A stretch of 41,448 bases of DNA. Source: Ferruginibacter sp. (GTDB taxonomy: Bacteria; Bacteroidota; Bacteroidia; Chitinophagales; Chitinophagaceae). The stretch spans positions 1 to 41,448 of the forward strand of contig JAOQAK010000089.1 in NCBI GenBank assembly GCA_025963635.1, written 5' to 3'. The notes beneath the pieces are model-generated. The model saw nothing but the letters and a program-made list of their open reading frames with translations. It did not search any database and was not told where the DNA came from. The position numbers were made by a program, and so were the translations under genes. Of the stretch, positions 34,004-41,448 are shown piece by piece; position 1 is the first letter of the stretch, and each line of letters begins with the position of its first letter.

Positions 34004-35005
34004 ATGCTACAAACAGCTGAAGATATTCGCCTGCTGAATGAGAAGATAAATCATTCTGCAGGTTTTGTAACCAGGATCAATGATGAATTAAGTAAGGTAA
34101 TTGTAGGCCAGCATGGGATGATTGAACGCTTATTGATAGGTTTATTGAGCAACGGCCACGTTTTGCTGGAAGGCGTGCCTGGCCTTGCAAAAACCTTGTC
34201 CATTAAGTCATTGGCGCAGGCGATACATGCTAATTTCAGCCGTATCCAGTTTACGCCCGACCTGCTGCCCGCAGATGTGGTTGGTACTATGATCTACAAC
34301 CAGGCGAAGAACGAATTCATGGTTCGTAAAGGACCTATTTTCTCCAATTTCATTCTGGCAGATGAAATAAATCGTGCCCCGGCCAAGGTGCAAAGTGCAT
34401 TGCTGGAAGCGATGCAGGAAAGGCAGGTGACCATCGGCGATACTACTTTCAAACTGGATGAACCGTTTTTGGTATTAGCTACCCAAAATCCTATTGAGCA
34501 GGAAGGTACCTACCCGCTGCCCGAAGCACAGGTAGACAGGTTTATGCTTAAAGTCGTAATCGACTACCCGTCTAAAACAGAAGAGCAGCTGATTGTTCGT
34601 CAGAATACATTAGGACTTACTACCCCGATCATATTTCCAGTGGCATCCACCAGCGAAATTTTAACGGCCAAGGAATTGGTTAGACAGGTTTATATGGATG
34701 AGAAGGTCGAGAATTATATCCTTGATATTGTGTTTGCTACAAGGTACCCGGATAAATACAATTTGCCGAAACTCAAGCCGCTGATTAGTTTTGGCGGATC
34801 TCCGAGAGCCAGTATCAACCTGGCGTTGGCTGCCAAGGCTTACGCTTATTTAAACAAAAGAGGGTATGTTATTCCGGAAGATGTAAGAAGTATCTGTAAA
34901 GATGTATTGCGACATCGTATTGGTTTAACCTATGAGGCAGAAGCTGAGAACGTAAATGTGGAAATGATTATTAACGAGATTTTGAGAGTGGTGAACGTGC
35001 CGTAG
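34004..35005 (+). CDS. MoxR-family AAA+ ATPase
   Basis: MoxR ATPases act as chaperone-like helpers with VWA proteins. This 333-residue member has Walker A GVPGLAKT (57-64), Walker B FILADE (116-121) followed by INRAPAKVQSALLEAMQERQ, sensor ATQNPIEQEGTYPLPEAQVDRF, and the C-terminal lid with FGGSPRASINLALAAKAYAY. The start is an ATG at 34004, set by the family N-terminus and by the KVIVGQHGMIERLLIGLLSN segment at the normal place. It heads a plus-strand set with DUF58, BatD-like and BatA genes, though 317 nt separate it from the DUF58 gene. Confidence 0.95.
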   Translation: MLQTAEDIRLLNEKINHSAGFVTRINDELSKVIVGQHGMIERLLIGLLSNGHVLLEGVPGLAKTLSIKSLAQAIHANFSRIQFTPDLLPADVVGTMIYNQAKNEFMVRKGPIFSNFILADEINRAPAKVQSALLEAMQERQVTIGDTTFKLDEPFLVLATQNPIEQEGTYPLPEAQVDRFMLKVVIDYPSKTEEQLIVRQNTLGLTTPIIFPVASTSEILTAKELVRQVYMDEKVENYILDIVFATRYPDKYNLPKLKPLISFGGSPRASINLALAAKAYAYLNKRGYVIPEDVRSICKDVLRHRIGLTYEAEAENVNVEMIINEILRVVNVP

Positions 35006-35035
35006 AAAGCCCCCTCAATCCCCCAAGGGGACTTT
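35006..35035. repeat. C-rich/G-rich hairpin repeat after moxR
   Basis: Immediately after the moxR stop codon, AAAGCCCCC and GGGGACTTT form a hairpin (one mismatch), with a second CCCC/GGGG choice inside. I recall similar CCCCC...GGGG intergenic units in other Bacteroidota; copy number cannot be checked here. Confidence 0.45.
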
Positions 35036-35260
35036 AGAAGAGTATGTGGCCTTGAACGACTTTATTTATTGGATTGAGTTCATTAATTTTTTTTGAAGCC
35101 TGATTTAGAAGAAAAATGGTAATGATCAAAAAGGTTAACTGAACTAAAACTATCACTGAAGAATAGCACAGAAAAATTGTTCCATGATTTAAAAAATCAT
35201 TGTAGTTGCTAAATGGATTTATTAACAACAATCAAAAAGCTGATTTGAAATAACTAAACA
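35036..35260. other. Gene-free AT-rich stretch between moxR and the DUF58 gene
   Basis: Together with the flanking repeats this makes a 317-nt gap inside the moxR set. It holds a 7-bp inverted repeat ATGATTT/AAATCAT (35184-35200). A 65-codon hydrophobic frame on the minus strand (35034-35231) opens with TTG and has no support. No convincing promoter for the DUF58 gene was found. Confidence 0.5.
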
Positions 35261-35321
35261 ATCAACGGCCAACAATCAACGAACATCGATCAACCATCAA
35301 CAAACAAGATCAACGATCAAC
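35261..35321 (+). repeat. Six irregular ATCAAC repeats before the DUF58 gene
   Basis: ATCAAC occurs at 35261, 35275, 35289, 35296, 35309 and 35316, ending one base before the ATG. Spacings alternate between 7 and 13-14 nt. The whole stretch is purine/CA-rich without secondary structure, so it may be an unstructured translation leader or a replication-slippage tract. Confidence 0.75.
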
Positions 35322-35322
35322 A

Positions 35323-36192
35323 ATGTTAACCACCGACGAAATATTAAGAAAGGTTAAAGAACTGGAGATCAAAAGTAAAAAGATCACCACGCACTTATTT
35401 ACAGGTGAGTACCATTCTGCGTTTAAGGGTAAAGGAATGAGTTTTCGGGAGGTGAGGGAATATTATGCCGGCGATGATGTGCGCTTCATCGACTGGAATG
35501 TAAGCGCAAGATTCAGCCATCCTTTTACAAAAGTATTTGAAGAGGAACGGGAACTAACCGTGTACCTGTTAGTGGATATCAGTGCCAGTAATTTATTTGG
35601 GACGGTGAACTCGAGGAAGCGGGATATTCTTACAGAGATAGGAGCGGTGCTTACCTTCAGCGCCATTAACAACAATGATAAAGTAGGCGCCATCTTTTTT
35701 AGCGACAAGATTGAAAAATATATTCCTCCCAAAAAAGGGCGGCAGCATGCACTCTACATCGTACGACAGTTGCTAACGGCAGAACCGCAGGGAAAAAGTA
35801 CCAACATGGAAGAAGCGATTAAATTTTTTAACAAAGCTTCGCACCAGAAGAGCATTGCTTTTTTGTTAAGTGATTTTGTAGATGCCGTGTATGAGAATGA
35901 TCTGAAAGTAATTGGTGGCAAACATGATGTGATCGGGTTAAGGATTTATGATAAGATGGATATGCAGTTGCCCGAAGCAGGTTTGCTGCAGGTGCAGGAT
36001 CTTGAAACCGGCAAACAGCAATGGATCGATAGCAATGATACAATGGTTCAGTACACCTACAAGCAACGGTTTATGCAACAGAGCGAATTGTGTAAAAATT
36101 ACTTCCGGAAGGCCGGTGCTGATTTGCTGCATATACGCACTGATGATGACTATGTAAAAATTTTGCAACAGTTTTTTATTAAAAGAAGCTGA
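35323..36192 (+). CDS. DUF58 domain protein
   Basis: This 289-residue cytoplasmic DUF58/VWA-like protein typically works beside MoxR. The family signature is FKGKGMSFREVREYYAGDDVRFIDWN (about 35-60), then SARFSHPFTKVFEEERELTVYLLVDIS. LVDISAS supplies an incomplete metal-ion-adhesion-like motif. IAFLLSDFVDA and DVIGLRIYDKMDMQLPEAGLLQVQDLETG follow. The start is an ATG at 35323, right after the ATCAAC repeats. The BatD-like gene begins 30 nt downstream, so these are surely co-transcribed. Confidence 0.93.
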   Translation: MLTTDEILRKVKELEIKSKKITTHLFTGEYHSAFKGKGMSFREVREYYAGDDVRFIDWNVSARFSHPFTKVFEEERELTVYLLVDISASNLFGTVNSRKRDILTEIGAVLTFSAINNNDKVGAIFFSDKIEKYIPPKKGRQHALYIVRQLLTAEPQGKSTNMEEAIKFFNKASHQKSIAFLLSDFVDAVYENDLKVIGGKHDVIGLRIYDKMDMQLPEAGLLQVQDLETGKQQWIDSNDTMVQYTYKQRFMQQSELCKNYFRKAGADLLHIRTDDDYVKILQQFFIKRS

Positions 36193-36222
36193 CCTTGATA
36201 AATAATAATTTGATAACTGATA

Positions 36223-37164
36223 ATGGATAAAGGAAAAACGCGTATTCTTATTTTAACCGGACTAATGGCCTGTTTTTCTTTCCTGCTATCATATGCACAG
36301 CCCGCAGTAAAATCTTCGATAGATCGGAATGAAATATTAATTGGTGAACAGTTTAAACTTAAAGTGGAAGCCAGTTTTACAACAGAACCTTATCAGATCA
36401 ATTGGCCTGCAATACCTGATTCTCTGGGACATTTTGAAGTAGTCAGCCGCGGCAAAATGGACTCGGTGTATGATAACAGCCGCCTCACAGGTTTGGTACA
36501 AACAGTTACCTTAACAAGTTTTGATTCCGGCAAATGGGTATTCCCATCTTTCAGGGGCAATATCATTTCCGCAAAAGGTGATTCGGCCTATAACTTTTTT
36601 ACTGACTCTGTTCCCATCACTGTTTCATTTTCTGTATCGGATACCACCGGCCAGTTAAGAGATATCAAACCCATATTAGAGGTAGCCACTTTTAACCCGG
36701 TTTGGTATTGGGTGGGAGCTGCTGTTTTATTGCTAGCGCTGGTGGTTTTTTTGATTTGGTTTTTCAGGTATTGGAAAAAGAATAAGTCATCCATTCCGGT
36801 GCGCACCAAAGTTTCACCTTATGATGAAGCGATGGAGGAGCTTGAAAATTTAAAAGCGTACAACTTTTCACTTGCTGCCGACATAAAAATTGCCCATACC
36901 AAAATGGCCGAAATATTAAAACGGTATTTGTCGCGTGTTCAAAAAGAAAATTATCAAAATAAAACTACCGGCGATATACTGATCATGTTGCGAGACCAGT
37001 TCCTTGATAAGGATTTGCCCGCAAAAGCAGCAGCCAGCCTGCGCTGTGGAGATGCGGTGAAATTTGCCAAGTATTTGCCTCCTGCTTCGGAAACCGAGGC
37101 CAGCATACAATCCGTACGGGAACTGGTACAGGATATCCAAAAACTCATCACCCCTAAACCTTAA
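36223..37164 (+). CDS. BatD-like membrane protein
   Basis: This 313-residue protein has a signal peptide (RILILTGLMACFSFLLSYA) and a periplasmic Ig-like BatD-type domain (SSIDRNEILIGEQFKLKVEA, VTLTSFDSGKWVFPSF). A transmembrane helix lies at about 162-182, followed by a helical cytoplasmic domain of about 130 residues (DEAMEELENLKAYNFSLAAD, MAEILKRYLSRV). It is shorter than classical BatD, which has more Ig-like units. With MoxR, DUF58 and BatA it probably forms a membrane module for envelope stress or protein quality control. The start is an ATG at 36223. BatA follows after 5 nt. Confidence 0.82.
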   Translation: MDKGKTRILILTGLMACFSFLLSYAQPAVKSSIDRNEILIGEQFKLKVEASFTTEPYQINWPAIPDSLGHFEVVSRGKMDSVYDNSRLTGLVQTVTLTSFDSGKWVFPSFRGNIISAKGDSAYNFFTDSVPITVSFSVSDTTGQLRDIKPILEVATFNPVWYWVGAAVLLLALVVFLIWFFRYWKKNKSSIPVRTKVSPYDEAMEELENLKAYNFSLAADIKIAHTKMAEILKRYLSRVQKENYQNKTTGDILIMLRDQFLDKDLPAKAAASLRCGDAVKFAKYLPPASETEASIQSVRELVQDIQKLITPKP

Positions 37165-37169
37165 CCGTT

Positions 37170-38174
37170 TTGCTCTCCGAATATCTTGATACCATCAGTT
37201 TTGCGGCTCCGCAATTATTCTGGCTGGCTTTATTGCTGCCTGTGATGATCTTTTGGTATATAAAAAATAACAACCGCCAGCAGGCGGGTATCAAAGTTTC
37301 ATCCTTAAAAAGTTTCAAAGGGATTTCTTCGTGGAAAAATTTGCTGCGACATGCTCCTTTTGTTTGCAGGCTATTGGCAATTTCTTTTATAATTATTGCA
37401 TTAGCACGACCACAAACAAAAAATGAAGAGCAGCAAGTAGAAGGCGAAGGCGTAGATATTATTTTGTGTATTGATGTGAGTGGTAGCATGACCGCACAGG
37501 ATTTTACACCCAACCGTATGGAAGCAGCAAAAGCGGTGGCAGAAAATTTTGTTGAAAAAAGACTAACCGACCGGATTGGTATCGTTATCTTTTCCGGGGA
37601 AAGCTTTACGCAATGCCCACTTACAACGGATAAAGCCGTACTGAAATCCGCTATAGAAAATATCCGCAATGGTTTGTTGGAAGATGGAACAGCAATCGGC
37701 GATGGTTTGTCGACCGGCATTGATCGTTTACGCAGCAGTAAATCTAAAAGCAAAGTGGTTATCTTATTAACCGATGGAGAAAATAACGGCGGTTTAATTG
37801 GGCCAGACAATGCGAAAGAGATCGCCAAAGCTTTTGGTGTAAGGGTTTATACCATCGGTGTAGGCACAGAGGGATATGCTCCTTTCCCGATTAAAACTGA
37901 TCTTGGTGTAATCATACAACAGCAAAAAGTTACCATCGATGAAAAATTGCTGAAGGCTATTGCCGGCGAAACGGGCGGCAAATATTTTCGTGCTAAAGAC
38001 AATGCCGGGCTGGAAAATATTTATAAAGAAATTGATACGCTCGAAAAATCAAAAGTAGAGATTACATCGGTTACAAGGTATACAGAAAAGTTTTTTCCTT
38101 ATGCGATGATTGCGCTGGGCTTTTTGCTTATAGAAGTGTTTCTGCGGTTTACAGTTTTGAAAAAGTTTCCTTAA
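37170..38174 (+). CDS. batA: BatA-like VWA domain membrane protein
   Basis: This 334-residue protein has two N-terminal helices (FAAPQLFWLALLLPVMIFWY and FVCRLLAISFIIIALA), a von Willebrand factor A domain and a C-terminal helix (FPYAMIALGFLLIEVFLRF). The metal-ion-adhesion site is intact: Asp102, Ser104 and Ser106 in IDVSGSM, Thr174 in EDGTAIGDG and Asp202 in LLTDGENN. It presumably binds a partner through the metal site in the periplasm or cytoplasm, depending on topology. The start codon is TTG at 37170 with 5 nt after the BatD-like gene; no ATG fits the family N-terminus. batB and batC, often next, are absent. Confidence 0.92.
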   Translation: MLSEYLDTISFAAPQLFWLALLLPVMIFWYIKNNNRQQAGIKVSSLKSFKGISSWKNLLRHAPFVCRLLAISFIIIALARPQTKNEEQQVEGEGVDIILCIDVSGSMTAQDFTPNRMEAAKAVAENFVEKRLTDRIGIVIFSGESFTQCPLTTDKAVLKSAIENIRNGLLEDGTAIGDGLSTGIDRLRSSKSKSKVVILLTDGENNGGLIGPDNAKEIAKAFGVRVYTIGVGTEGYAPFPIKTDLGVIIQQQKVTIDEKLLKAIAGETGGKYFRAKDNAGLENIYKEIDTLEKSKVEITSVTRYTEKFFPYAMIALGFLLIEVFLRFTVLKKFP

Positions 38175-38300
38175 ACGAATTTGTTCCGATACCACACCAT
38201 TTGCCTAATGGTTTTAGGGGATTTAGTTGTTGGATATTTGTCTGATTAAACATTCGAGAACTTAAACTGAGAAATAAGTCTTACTTCAATTTCTTTTTTT

Positions 38301-38490
38301 CTTGATAAAAAAAAGAAACAAAAAAAATCAAGGCTGCGAATAAAAAGGCTGAAAATTTCAATAGGATCCTAAAATCAAGGAACTCGCCGCCCGTAGTATA
38401 ATGATTTGAAGTTTCTACCCGGCTCAAACAGCCTTGATTTCTTAACGGACGCTATTGAAATTTTCTAGCAGTTTTTATTCGAGGCCGCTA
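38301..38490. repeat. Nested palindromic element of about 190 bp
   Basis: Three sets of complementary arms nest here. Outer: CGAATAAAAA (38337-38346) with TTTTTATTCG (38472-38481), and the perfect 14-bp pair GAAAATTTCAATAG (38351-38364)/CTATTGAAATTTTC (38452-38465). Inner: AAATCAAGG (38372-38380)/CCTTGATTT (38432-38440). A left flank pairs CTTGAT (38301-38306) with ATCAAG (38327-38332). No frame is coding. It looks like a MITE-, REP- or structured-RNA-like unit inserted after batA. I recall similar sequences in other Bacteroidota intergenic regions but cannot verify that here. Confidence 0.75.
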
Positions 38491-38999
38491 ACACGAAGCG
38501 TTTGCATTGCTTTCGAATAGTTCCATTAATAGGTTTCGCACGGGATTGATGATCTCGATGATTGCTAACAGTGATCGCTAAAATAAACCCGGCCAATGTT
38601 CAATTTTCTCCAACAGTAACCGGGTTAGCCGCCTCTTTTGGTTCGCTACCGGCGAAGCCGGTATTCAAAAAATGCGCAGCATATTTTTTGAAAGAAGCAA
38701 AAGCAGCGGCGTTCCGGTTACGCAGCCCGCCGGCTGTGGAGGCAAAAGTAGCAAATTGAAAAAAGTTAACCTATTCAGAAAAGTACAGTTGCCAATCATA
38801 GACGTTTCTTGCACCCACTAAGTACAACATCATTAAAGTCGCTCAATGGTATGTCGTACAAGTGTGCGACGCAACGATGTTTCATAGCAGCACACAGCCG
38901 GGACAATCAATAACACAACCTTCCAACATTTGGGGAAGCAATTATTCAGTGTTGCATAAAATTCACCCGATTCATTTTATTTAATGAAATTTGCACCCT
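38491..38999. other. Gene-free stretch with further dyads before rsgA
   Basis: This is the rest of the 825-nt gap between batA and rsgA. It holds a perfect 7-bp hairpin TACCGGC-GAA-GCCGGTA (38647-38663) with the very stable GCGAAGC core, and an inverted repeat GTGTGC/GCACAC (38862-38895). A 65-codon plus-strand frame (38562-38759) is Ala-rich and more GC-rich than its surroundings, but looks non-coding. GAAATTTG (38986-38993), one base off the -7 box, lies 6 nt before the rsgA ATG. Confidence 0.5.
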
Positions 39000-39926
39000 A
39001 TGATGGCAACGGTTTATAAAAGTACGGGCAGCTGGTATATCGTTCAGGACGAAGACGGTAAAGTATTCAATGCCCGTATAAAAGGCAAATTTAAGATAGA
39101 CAATATCACTTCTACCAACCCCATTGCGGTAGGTGATGTTGTGCTCGCGGACATGGAAAATGAATTGGAAAGTACGCTCACAATAACGGACATCGCCCCA
39201 CGCAAAAATTATATTACCCGCTCTTCGCCACACAACAGGAACCAGCATCATATTATCGCGGCTAACCTCGACCAGTCTTTATTATTCGCAACCTTAAAAG
39301 ACCCGAAAACCTCGCTCGGTTTTATTGATCGCTTTTTGATCACTTCCGAAGCCTACCATGTTCCATCGATCATCGTATTTAATAAATCGGACCTGTACAA
39401 ACAAAAAGAACAGGATCAGTTTGCAGAAGTAAAAGAGATGTATGAAGCCATTGGTTATAAGGTTCAACTGATGAGCATTGAAAAAAATATCGGCGTGGAA
39501 GAAGTGAAAGATTTGCTGAGAAATAAAACCACTTTATTAAGCGGTCATTCGGGCGTGGGCAAATCGTCTTTTATCAATATTGTTTTTCCCGAATTGAGCC
39601 TGAAAACCCAGGATGTAAGCGGGTGGAGCGGCAAAGGGTTGCACACCACCACTTTTGCAGAAATGTTTAACCTGTCTTTTGGTGGAAGGCTGATTGATAC
39701 ACCGGGCATCCGCGAACTAGGACTGGTAGATATTTCTAAACAGGAATTGTCCCATTATTTTCCTGAAATGCGGGCCCTCATCAACCAGTGCCAGTTTAAC
39801 AATTGCATGCACATCAACGAACCCGATTGCGCTGTTAAAGAAGCCGTAAACCTGGGCACCATTCACCCCGACCGCTACTATAGTTACCTGAATATCCTCG
39901 AAAGTATCGAAAAGAAATCCTATTGA
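39000..39926 (+). CDS. rsgA: Ribosome small subunit-dependent GTPase A
   Basis: RsgA is a circularly permuted GTPase that checks late 30S subunit maturation. The 308-residue protein has an N-terminal OB fold (about 1-80) and the permuted G motifs FNKSD (G4) before GHSGVGKSS (G1), then the TTT of LHTTTFAEM (G2) and DTPGIRELG (G3). The C-terminal zinc site is CQFNNCMHINEPDC. Two adjacent ATGs (39000 and 39003) and a TTG at 38991 are in frame; I chose the first ATG. Its stop codon TGA directly abuts the stop codon of the next, convergent gene. Confidence 0.95.
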   Translation: MMATVYKSTGSWYIVQDEDGKVFNARIKGKFKIDNITSTNPIAVGDVVLADMENELESTLTITDIAPRKNYITRSSPHNRNQHHIIAANLDQSLLFATLKDPKTSLGFIDRFLITSEAYHVPSIIVFNKSDLYKQKEQDQFAEVKEMYEAIGYKVQLMSIEKNIGVEEVKDLLRNKTTLLSGHSGVGKSSFINIVFPELSLKTQDVSGWSGKGLHTTTFAEMFNLSFGGRLIDTPGIRELGLVDISKQELSHYFPEMRALINQCQFNNCMHINEPDCAVKEAVNLGTIHPDRYYSYLNILESIEKKSY

Positions 39927-40229
39927 TCAGAAGGCTCTTCGCTCAAGAAAATGTGCCACTTCCATCACCACATTGTTTTCGCGTAACACGCTTTTAACAT
40001 GCCGTGGAAAAACAGACACGCCGTTAAATATATTGTAGTGCAAAGTAAGCAACTGGTTTTTATACCTGAAGTCCCAGTCGAGGGTTTCTGTATCATCCAC
40101 CTGGTTAATGAAGTTTATTTGTAATTCGCTGGTTAAAGTGTCTGCGATGGCGTAAAATTTTTTAATGCCACAATTGTCATCAATCACCGCCTCGGTGTTG
40201 CCTAACTGGTTTTTTAAATAATAATCCAT
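39927..40229 (-). CDS. Hypothetical protein, 100 residues
   Basis: I do not recognise this gene. The product is a soluble, mixed alpha/beta-looking protein without a signal peptide. It opens MDYYLKNQLGNTEAVIDDN, and its middle reads LDWDFRYKNQLLTLHYNIFN. The alternating hydrophobic pattern and a good ATG at 40229 make it a likely real gene. Its TGA stop codon touches that of rsgA, forming the palindrome TGATCA. It is followed upstream by a 242-nt gap before the small lipoprotein gene on the same strand. Confidence 0.65.
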   Translation of the reverse strand: MDYYLKNQLGNTEAVIDDNCGIKKFYAIADTLTSELQINFINQVDDTETLDWDFRYKNQLLTLHYNIFNGVSVFPRHVKSVLRENNVVMEVAHFLERRAF

Positions 40230-40471
40230 GGGATTTGAACGGTTTAGTTTTGGGTGGAGGGTACAAATGTTTTTTCATTCCTAATAACTGTTATTTGCAT
40301 TTTTTAGTATATAAAATGCAAGATATTATTACAATGTTTGAACATTAGAGTAGTTAGCGAACGACGTTCAAAGCATTTAGATCTTTGTGGGGCGGTCTTG
40401 GGCAAGTAGGAGCTAAATGAGGATTGAAATTGCGGAGATAATAAACTATCGCTGATGAATGCCTGGCGAAC

Positions 40472-40663
40472 TCAATAACTCTTCCTTCCACCTTTATATT
40501 TTAATTTGCTATTGGCTTTGAGCGCTTTTTCATCGCCGGATGCCAGCTTTTCGGCGCCAATATTTCTTCCGTTGGCGGGGCAGCCATATTTATCTTTCTT
40601 TTGAAAAATAAAACAGCTGCACAAGAAGCAGGTACATGCAAAAGCAATTATCATCTTTTTCAT
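40472..40663 (-). CDS. Small lipoprotein
   Basis: The product has 63 residues, with lipoprotein signal KKMIIAFACTCFLCSC and lipobox Cys17. The mature part is basic, with KDKYGCPANGRNIGAEKLAS and a Lys/Gly-rich end. I recall short lipoproteins of this type (KYGCPANGRNIGAEK) in Bacteroidota, but know no function. The start is an ATG at 40663. It lies 32 nt downstream of the gamma-carbonic-anhydrase-like gene on the same strand and is probably co-transcribed with it. Confidence 0.7.
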   Translation of the reverse strand: MKKMIIAFACTCFLCSCFIFQKKDKYGCPANGRNIGAEKLASGDEKALKANSKLKYKGGRKSY

Positions 40664-40695
40664 GAGCTAATATTGAGGAGTAAAACGTTTGTCCG

Positions 40696-41232
40696 TTACC
40701 GTTCCGCTACACCTGCTGATTCCTTAAACCACCCGCTGTACATCAGGTAATTGTTTGCGATCCGGTTAATCTGTCCATTCACCAGTTCCTGGCTGATGTC
40801 CTTTACTTTTTTTGCCGGAACACCTGCATAAATGCAACCCGGTTCTATCACCGTATTTTCCAACACAACTGCGCCGGCGGCAATAATGCAATTGGAGCCG
40901 CATTGTACATTGTCCATCACGATAGCGCCCATTCCAATTAACACGTTATCATCGATGATACATCCGTGTACAATCGCGTTGTGGCCAATGCTAACATTGT
41001 TGCCGATGACTGCCTTGGTTTTTTCGTAGGTGCAATGTATCACTGCCCCGTCTTGAATGTTTACTTTATTGCCAATGCGCACACTGTTTACATCGCCGCG
41101 TATTACCGCGTTGAACCACACACTGCAATCATCGCCCATGATCACATCACCCACAATCGTGGCATTGGGCGCAATAAAACAATTTTCGCCCATCACGGGC
41201 AATACGCCTTTTACCGGAAGTATATAAGCCAT
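40696..41232 (-). CDS. Gamma-carbonic-anhydrase-like hexapeptide-repeat protein
   Basis: This 178-residue left-handed beta-helix protein is built from hexapeptide repeats, as seen in CFIAPNATIVGDVIMGDDCS and VLIGMGAIVMDNVQCGSNCI. The three zinc-binding histidines of gamma-class carbonic anhydrases are at 66 (GAVIHCT), 84 (SIGHNA) and 89 (IVHGC). A C-terminal helix (SQELVNGQINRIANNYLMYS) follows. It forms trimers in known homologues. Activity as a carbonic anhydrase is possible but many family members are untested. The start is an ATG at 41232. The 216 nt to the window edge show no gene. Confidence 0.92.
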   Translation of the reverse strand: MAYILPVKGVLPVMGENCFIAPNATIVGDVIMGDDCSVWFNAVIRGDVNSVRIGNKVNIQDGAVIHCTYEKTKAVIGNNVSIGHNAIVHGCIIDDNVLIGMGAIVMDNVQCGSNCIIAAGAVVLENTVIEPGCIYAGVPAKKVKDISQELVNGQINRIANNYLMYSGWFKESAGVAER

Positions 41233-41448
41233 AGTTTACAGTTTATCGTTTTCTTTTTCTTGTTCAAAGGGTCTATGTAAATTGTACCAAGCAAGGTTTG
41301 ACCAACATCGTATCATTGATGAACATCGTTGTGTCCTTTAGATTTGTATTGTCTATTTATTAAAAGATAAGCTACTATTATTACCTTTTCTTTTTTTGTT
41401 ACTTTTTTTCTTTTTAGAATCCACAATTTTGTGTGAATAACTAACCAG

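Noticed and set aside
35034..35231. 65-codon hydrophobic frame on the minus strand between moxR and the DUF58 gene
   Set aside because: It opens with TTG, lies in AT-rich DNA where hydrophobic frames arise easily, and overlaps a repeat. No family resemblance or promoter was seen.

Overview
The window reads as chromosomal DNA of a Bacteroidota bacterium, most likely of the Chitinophagaceae or a close relative. The support is the type IX secretion/gliding core gldKLMN, a gldB-nadE pair, an ECF sigma factor next to a protein with an inner-membrane helix and a C-terminal beta-barrel, a moxR-DUF58-BatD-BatA set, Bacteroidota-specific families (DUF4271, DUF4783, haem_bd), start regions without clear Shine-Dalgarno sites, and several promoter-like boxes of the Bacteroidota type (TAnnTTTG). 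No tRNA, rRNA, CRISPR array, prophage or intact insertion sequence was seen. Most genes are housekeeping.

Layout. 1-3.5 kb (+): fabF, rnc, gpsA. 3.5-10.6 kb: hemW (-), then a Bam/Tam-like outer-membrane protein, DUF4271, hemD and a YyaL-type thioredoxin-fold protein (+). 10.7-15.6 kb (+): gldK-gldL-gldM-gldN, closed by a strong terminator. 15.9-23.2 kb (-): uvrC, a lipoprotein, the barrel/anti-sigma candidate and its ECF sigma factor, a haem_bd protein and gpmI. 23.3-27 kb: DUF4783 with a sigma-54-like promoter, nadC, a YciH/SUI1 protein, a small iron-sulfur protein (-), apaG and a fatty acid desaturase. 27-29.8 kb: gldB (-) divergent from nadE (+). 29.9-33.8 kb: two GNAT acetyltransferases, a large reprolysin-like secreted metalloprotease and a YbjQ protein. 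34-38.2 kb (+): moxR, DUF58, BatD-like and BatA. 38.2-39 kb: a gene-free stretch rich in inverted repeats. 39-41.4 kb: rsgA (+), an unknown gene, a tiny lipoprotein and a gamma-carbonic-anhydrase-like hexapeptide protein (all -).

How the genes work together. GldK/L/M/N form the envelope-spanning motor and ring of the type IX secretion system. GldB is a second gliding lipoprotein 11 kb away, and the metalloprotease is the sort of cargo such a system exports, although it lacks a recognisable sorting domain. The sigma factor and the barrel protein probably make an envelope-sensing pair that reaches from the cytoplasm to the outer membrane. MoxR/DUF58/BatD/BatA form an AAA+/VWA chaperone-like membrane module.

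The observations most worth a second look are: the sigma factor/dual-membrane anti-sigma pair; the repeated placement of TAnnTTTG boxes 3-4 nt before start codons (leaderless-looking genes); a sigma-54-like promoter before DUF4783; a nested palindromic element of about 190 bp after batA; a structured intergenic element near 21.0 kb; and a terminator-like hairpin touching the moxR start codon.
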